From a virus, in IMG/VR virus record IMGVR_UViG_3300025009_000009, positions 1 through 64,000 of that record: 64,000 nt of DNA; one strand, written 5' to 3'. A program made the position numbers and the translations under genes. This document shows positions 60,975 to 64,000 of the stretch, piece by piece. The notes beneath the pieces are model-generated. The model worked only from the letters and a program-made list of their open reading frames with translations. It searched no databases and was not told where the DNA came from. The stretch's first letter is position 1. The number at the start of each line of letters is the position of its first letter.

Positions 60975-61112
60975 ATGACGAAGATTTTAAACCTTCTTAA
61001 ACAAAGAATAGAAGTACATTTAAGTGGTTTTAACGTAAGAGAGAAAGATATACCAGAGTTAACGAAACTTATATTAGAAGAAATAGAAGATTTACTGAAG
61101 GATAAGAAATGA
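60975..61112 (+). CDS. Small helical protein before RtcB
   Basis: 45 residues (MTKILNLLKQRIEVHLSGFN then a Glu/Lys/Leu-rich helix) with ATGA overlap into RtcB and GGAG before its start. The coupling suggests it is made with RtcB. No family recognised. Confidence 0.55.
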   Translation: MTKILNLLKQRIEVHLSGFNVREKDIPELTKLILEEIEDLLKDKK

Positions 61113-62287
61113 AATATATAGACACTGAAAATGTTATAATTAAAAGTTGGTGTAATGAACCTGAAGAAAGTACTATAGAACAAGCTAAAAATCTAGCAAA
61201 TCTTCCTTTTGTATTTAGACAAGTTTGTTTAATGCCAGACACACATATGGGTCATGGTATGCCTATTGGTGGAGTTTTAGCTACTAAAGGTGTTGTAATT
61301 CCAAACGCTGTTGGTGTTGATATTGGGTGTGGAATGTATTGTGTTAAAACCTCATTAAAAGTAAACGAAATAGATACTGAAACTATAAAAAAAATAATGA
61401 CTATAATTAGAAAAAAAGTACCTGTAGGATTTGCTCACCACCAAAAAGAACAGCCATTACAATATATACCAAAAATTGACAATAATTTATTTTTTACTCA
61501 TGAGTTATATATTATAAATAATGAATTTTCATCGGCTATGAAACAAGTTGGTACATTAGGTGGTGGTAATCATTTTATTGAAATTCAAAAAGGATCTGAT
61601 GGTTATGTATATTTTATGATACATACAGGAAGTAGAAATTTAGGTAAAAAAGTATGTGATTATTATAATAAAATAGCTAGAGATATAAATGATAAATGGT
61701 TTTCTAAAGTACCTAAAGAATGGGATTTAGCGTTTTTACCATTGGATACAAGAGAAGCTAAACTATATATAAACGAAATGACATTTTGTTTAGAGTTTGC
61801 GTTTTTAAATAGAAAACTTATTGCCGAAAGAATAAAAGAATCGTTTTTAGATGTTATTTCTTGCTCTTTTACTGATGAAATTAATATACATCATAATTAT
61901 GCAGCTATTGAACATCATTTTGATTCTAATGTTGTTGTACATAGAAAAGGAGCTACATCGGCTAGAGATGGTGAATTAGGATTAATACCAGGATCACAAG
62001 GAACATCTTCTTATATAGTTAGAGGAAAAGGAAACGTAGAATCGTTCATGAGTTGTTCACATGGTGCTGGTAGAAAACTTAGTAGAACAAAAGCTAGAAA
62101 TGAATTAAATTTAGAAAATGAACAAAAGATTTTAAACGATAAAGGTATTATACATTCAATAAGAAATCAAGAAGATTTAGATGAAGCTAGTAATGCATAT
62201 AAAGATATTGATATAGTAATGGAAGAACAAAAAGATTTGGTTGATATTTTAATAAAACTAGAACCTATGGGTGTAATCAAAGGATAA
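61109..62287 (+). CDS. rtcB: RtcB RNA-splicing ligase
   Basis: 392 residues with the RtcB signature in order: MPDTHMGHGMPIGG (42-55), GVDIGCGM (69-76, metal-binding C74), LGGGNHF (150-156), HNYA (262-265), HRKGATSA (278-285) and SCSHGAGRKLS (315-325) with the nucleophilic His at 318. It joins 2',3'-cyclic phosphate or 3'-phosphate ends to 5'-OH RNA using GTP. Phages use it to repair tRNA cut by host anticodon nucleases. Length is close to the bacterial enzyme. Confidence 0.94.
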   Translation: MKYIDTENVIIKSWCNEPEESTIEQAKNLANLPFVFRQVCLMPDTHMGHGMPIGGVLATKGVVIPNAVGVDIGCGMYCVKTSLKVNEIDTETIKKIMTIIRKKVPVGFAHHQKEQPLQYIPKIDNNLFFTHELYIINNEFSSAMKQVGTLGGGNHFIEIQKGSDGYVYFMIHTGSRNLGKKVCDYYNKIARDINDKWFSKVPKEWDLAFLPLDTREAKLYINEMTFCLEFAFLNRKLIAERIKESFLDVISCSFTDEINIHHNYAAIEHHFDSNVVVHRKGATSARDGELGLIPGSQGTSSYIVRGKGNVESFMSCSHGAGRKLSRTKARNELNLENEQKILNDKGIIHSIRNQEDLDEASNAYKDIDIVMEEQKDLVDILIKLEPMGVIKG

Positions 62288-62290
62288 AAA

Positions 62291-62485
62291 ATGAAACAAC
62301 AAGTAACACAAAATTCTAATGGTATTGGATTTATAGGACTACTAACTATTGTATTTATTACGCTAAAACTATGTGGAGTCATAGCTTGGAGTTGGTGGTG
62401 GGTATTAAGTCCTATATTGTTATCAACAGGAATAGCTATTATTATACTTATTGTAATGTTCTTAATATTAATGTTAGCTAAATAA
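62291..62485 (+). CDS. Small membrane protein
   Basis: 64 residues with two membrane segments (about 11-26 and 32-60, WSWWWVLSPILLSTGIAIIILIVMFLILML). AAAGGAT ribosome site. Located directly behind RtcB. Confidence 0.55.
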   Translation: MKQQVTQNSNGIGFIGLLTIVFITLKLCGVIAWSWWWVLSPILLSTGIAIIILIVMFLILMLAK

Positions 62486-62495
62486 GGAATATACT

Positions 62496-62828
62496 ATGAA
62501 TGAAAAGAAAGAAATTAAAATAGAAGATTTAAGAATAGGTCAAGAAGTTTGGTATCTTGATATAATATATAAAGTTATGGGGTTGTATGGAAGAACTAAC
62601 TCTATAACTATTTCAAATGGTTGTAATACATATTATGTTAAACCTTATGTGTTATCTTTAACTCCACCAAAGAAGAAGATAAAGAAAACTAAAACTTTAT
62701 GGTTTAACATATATCCAGAGGATATAATATGTTTACATTCATCACAAGAATTCGCTAAAAGCGTTTCAAGTAATTGCTTAATAGCGACAATATCACAAAC
62801 AATTGAATGGGAAGAAGATGAAAAATAA
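62496..62828 (+). CDS. Hypothetical protein
   Basis: 110 residues. It begins with a beta segment (EDLRIGQEVWYLDIIYKVMGLYG) resembling an SH3/KOW-type start, followed by a Lys-rich linker. AAGGA ribosome site. The stop overlaps the next gene's start. Confidence 0.55.
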   Translation: MNEKKEIKIEDLRIGQEVWYLDIIYKVMGLYGRTNSITISNGCNTYYVKPYVLSLTPPKKKIKKTKTLWFNIYPEDIICLHSSQEFAKSVSSNCLIATISQTIEWEEDEK

Positions 62829-63045
62829 AGAAAAGTTTAACTGTGATAAATGTAAGAAAGCTACACAAGAACTATATGTATTAAATAATAACAATAGTTT
62901 AGTTGCTACTACCGATCCAAGAGATACTTGGATCTGCTACAAATGTGGAGCTGAACATATTAAAGACTTTGAGAAAAGCGTAGGAGCTGCTAGATGCTTT
63001 CTAGAAGCCTTAGGTTACATTCAAAGAGAAGATCAAGAAGAATAA
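62818..63045 (+). CDS. Zinc-ribbon protein
   Basis: 75 residues with a two-knuckle zinc ribbon (CDKCKK ... CYKCGAEH) and a helical C-terminus (AARCFLEALGYI). ATG at 62818 preferred to the TTG at 62803. No specific family. Confidence 0.6.
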   Translation: MKNKEKFNCDKCKKATQELYVLNNNNSLVATTDPRDTWICYKCGAEHIKDFEKSVGAARCFLEALGYIQREDQEE

Positions 63046-63102
63046 TAACATATTAACTAAGAACGCTGAATAAGCCTATTTCTGTGATCCTAGGAGCCTA
63101 TT

Positions 63103-63570
63103 TTGAAAATATATCGATATAGCCTAAAAAAGATACCTCGTTCAATACTTGCTGAATTGATTATGATGGATGATCAATTTGAATATGCTAGATGGGATAT
63201 AGATACATGGCATAGCTTAGGTATGGATTTTTATTTAAATCAAGATAAATACGATTTATTTTTAATAGAGAATTGGTATGGTTTTGTTATTGGTTATGCT
63301 TTCTTTAGAAAAGATCCAGAAAGCTATCATCTCATGAAAATGGCTATCGTATCCAAAGATCAGTCTAAAGGGTTAGGAACTAAGCTTTTTGAGTATGTTA
63401 AAAACTATTACAAAGGAAAGCATGAAACTTATAATATAACATTGGAAGTGAAAGAAGACAATGTCAAGGGTATTGGTTTATATAAAAAGACAGGATTTGA
63501 AGAATTGCAAAAACTTGAGAACTATTATGCTGAAAACATACATGGTATCAAAATGATACTAAAAGTTTAA
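63103..63570 (+). CDS. GNAT-family N-acetyltransferase
   Basis: 155 residues with the GNAT fold. Motif A QSKGLGTKLFEYVK (87-100) holds the acetyl-CoA pyrophosphate-binding Q-x-x-G-x-G-x, and LEVKEDNVKGIGLYKKTGFEE (about 115-135) is the typical C-terminal half. Target unknown. The start is TTG: AGGAG sits 6 nt before TTG at 63103 and no ATG lies nearby. Confidence 0.8.
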   Translation: MKIYRYSLKKIPRSILAELIMMDDQFEYARWDIDTWHSLGMDFYLNQDKYDLFLIENWYGFVIGYAFFRKDPESYHLMKMAIVSKDQSKGLGTKLFEYVKNYYKGKHETYNITLEVKEDNVKGIGLYKKTGFEELQKLENYYAENIHGIKMILKV

Positions 63571-63755
63571 TTTCGTAATACTCAATAATTGGTTGCGTCT
63601 TTTTCCAATTATCTCTCCTAAGCCTCGATTCACTATCGTTCATTGTTCGGCTACTCCATCCAACGCTAAGCATCAAATAAACAGAGTTAGTCCTAATTAT
63701 GCATTGCATTAATAAAAGCTAAGTTAAAAATATTTTTTGGCTATGTAATTTACAC

Positions 63756-63784
63756 TTGACAACCTTCGGCTAATATTATATACT
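63756..63784 (+). promoter_or_regulatory. Near-consensus sigma70 promoter
   Basis: TTGACA, 17-nt spacer, TATACT, 30 nt before the start codon at 63814. The 243-nt gap 63571-63813 holds no gene I can support; an ATAATTGG/CCAATTAT inverted repeat (about 63588-63615) is visible near its start. Confidence 0.85.
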
Positions 63785-63813
63785 AATCAATATACTAAAC
63801 AAAGAGGTGCTAC

Positions 63814-64000
63814 ATGACTCTAACACAATTTGAAGAATTTATGGACTATCTAGATAAGAACGATGAAGCTATGCCTACATCTATGTTATTGAAAGAACAA
63901 GAAATTATAAGTCTAAAAATAGATATGCTTACTCAAAACTACAATTCTTGGGCTGGACTTGTAAACATAACAAACAGTGAGATACTCTTTGTAAATACAA
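63814..64000 (+). CDS. Hypothetical protein, 3' truncated
   Basis: 62 codons to the window edge, starting MTLTQFEEFMDYLDKNDEAM, acidic and helical. GAGGTG ribosome site and the strong promoter at 63756 support it as the first gene of the next transcript. Confidence 0.6.
   Translation, partial: MTLTQFEEFMDYLDKNDEAMPTSMLLKEQEIISLKIDMLTQNYNSWAGLVNITNSEILFVNT

Noticed and set aside
63588-63615. ATAATTGG/CCAATTAT repeat as a terminator
   Set aside because: No U-tract follows on the plus strand; too weak to list as a terminator.

Overview
The window is an internal piece, open at both ends, of a very AT-rich double-stranded DNA tailed-phage genome. The virion genes are podovirus-like: portal, scaffold, major capsid protein, a head-tail adaptor, a long beta-propeller tail-nozzle-like protein, a block of Ala/Gly/Gln-rich ejection-type proteins, fibres, and no tape measure or sheath. 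The host is probably Gram-negative (exported lytic transglycosylase, spanin-like genes with a signal peptide or N-terminal membrane anchor). It uses ordinary AGGAG ribosome sites and sigma70-type promoters with 17-bp spacers. The host genus cannot be named from this sequence.

Layout. (1) 1-14.6 kb, plus strand: early/replication block of small tightly coupled genes. It carries a family B DNA polymerase split into two genes, a macro-domain protein, a metallophosphoesterase, an HNH-AP2 endonuclease, a ClpP-like protease, a dNMP kinase and a RuvC-like resolvase. The block starts and ends with copies of a DUF4116-type repeat gene. (2) 14.6-14.8 kb: convergent junction with two TGTTCA-N8-TGAACA inverted repeats. 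(3) 14.8-17.7 kb, minus strand: lysis cassette with a lytic transglycosylase, spanin-like proteins and an exported ClpP-like protease. (4) 17.8-53.7 kb, minus strand: ejection proteins, nozzle, adaptor, fibres, capsid, scaffold, portal, head-fibre-type proteins and terminase. (5) 53.7-54.1 kb: divergent control region. (6) 54.1-64 kb, plus strand: second early block with SLOG-family protein, dUTPase, HAD-type nucleotidase, M15 peptidase, PD-(D/E)XK-like protein, RtcB RNA ligase and a GNAT acetyltransferase.

Selfish elements sit in the most conserved genes. The major capsid gene is interrupted by a group I intron of about 879 nt carrying a LAGLIDADG endonuclease; the splice sites can be fixed from P1 and P10 pairing. 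The large terminase carries a 138-residue mini-intein at its Walker A Ser. Three HNH-type genes are also present, one broken at an A8 run. The polymerase is cut between motifs B and C.

Regulation. A 17-bp motif (minus strand TTATCAAGTATTAATGT) occurs six times, each just upstream of a late gene cluster, and is probably the late promoter. Early genes use sigma70-like promoters. Two of these precede compact structured RNAs, including a promoter-hairpin-terminator unit at 57.1 kb whose hairpin exposes CCTCC.
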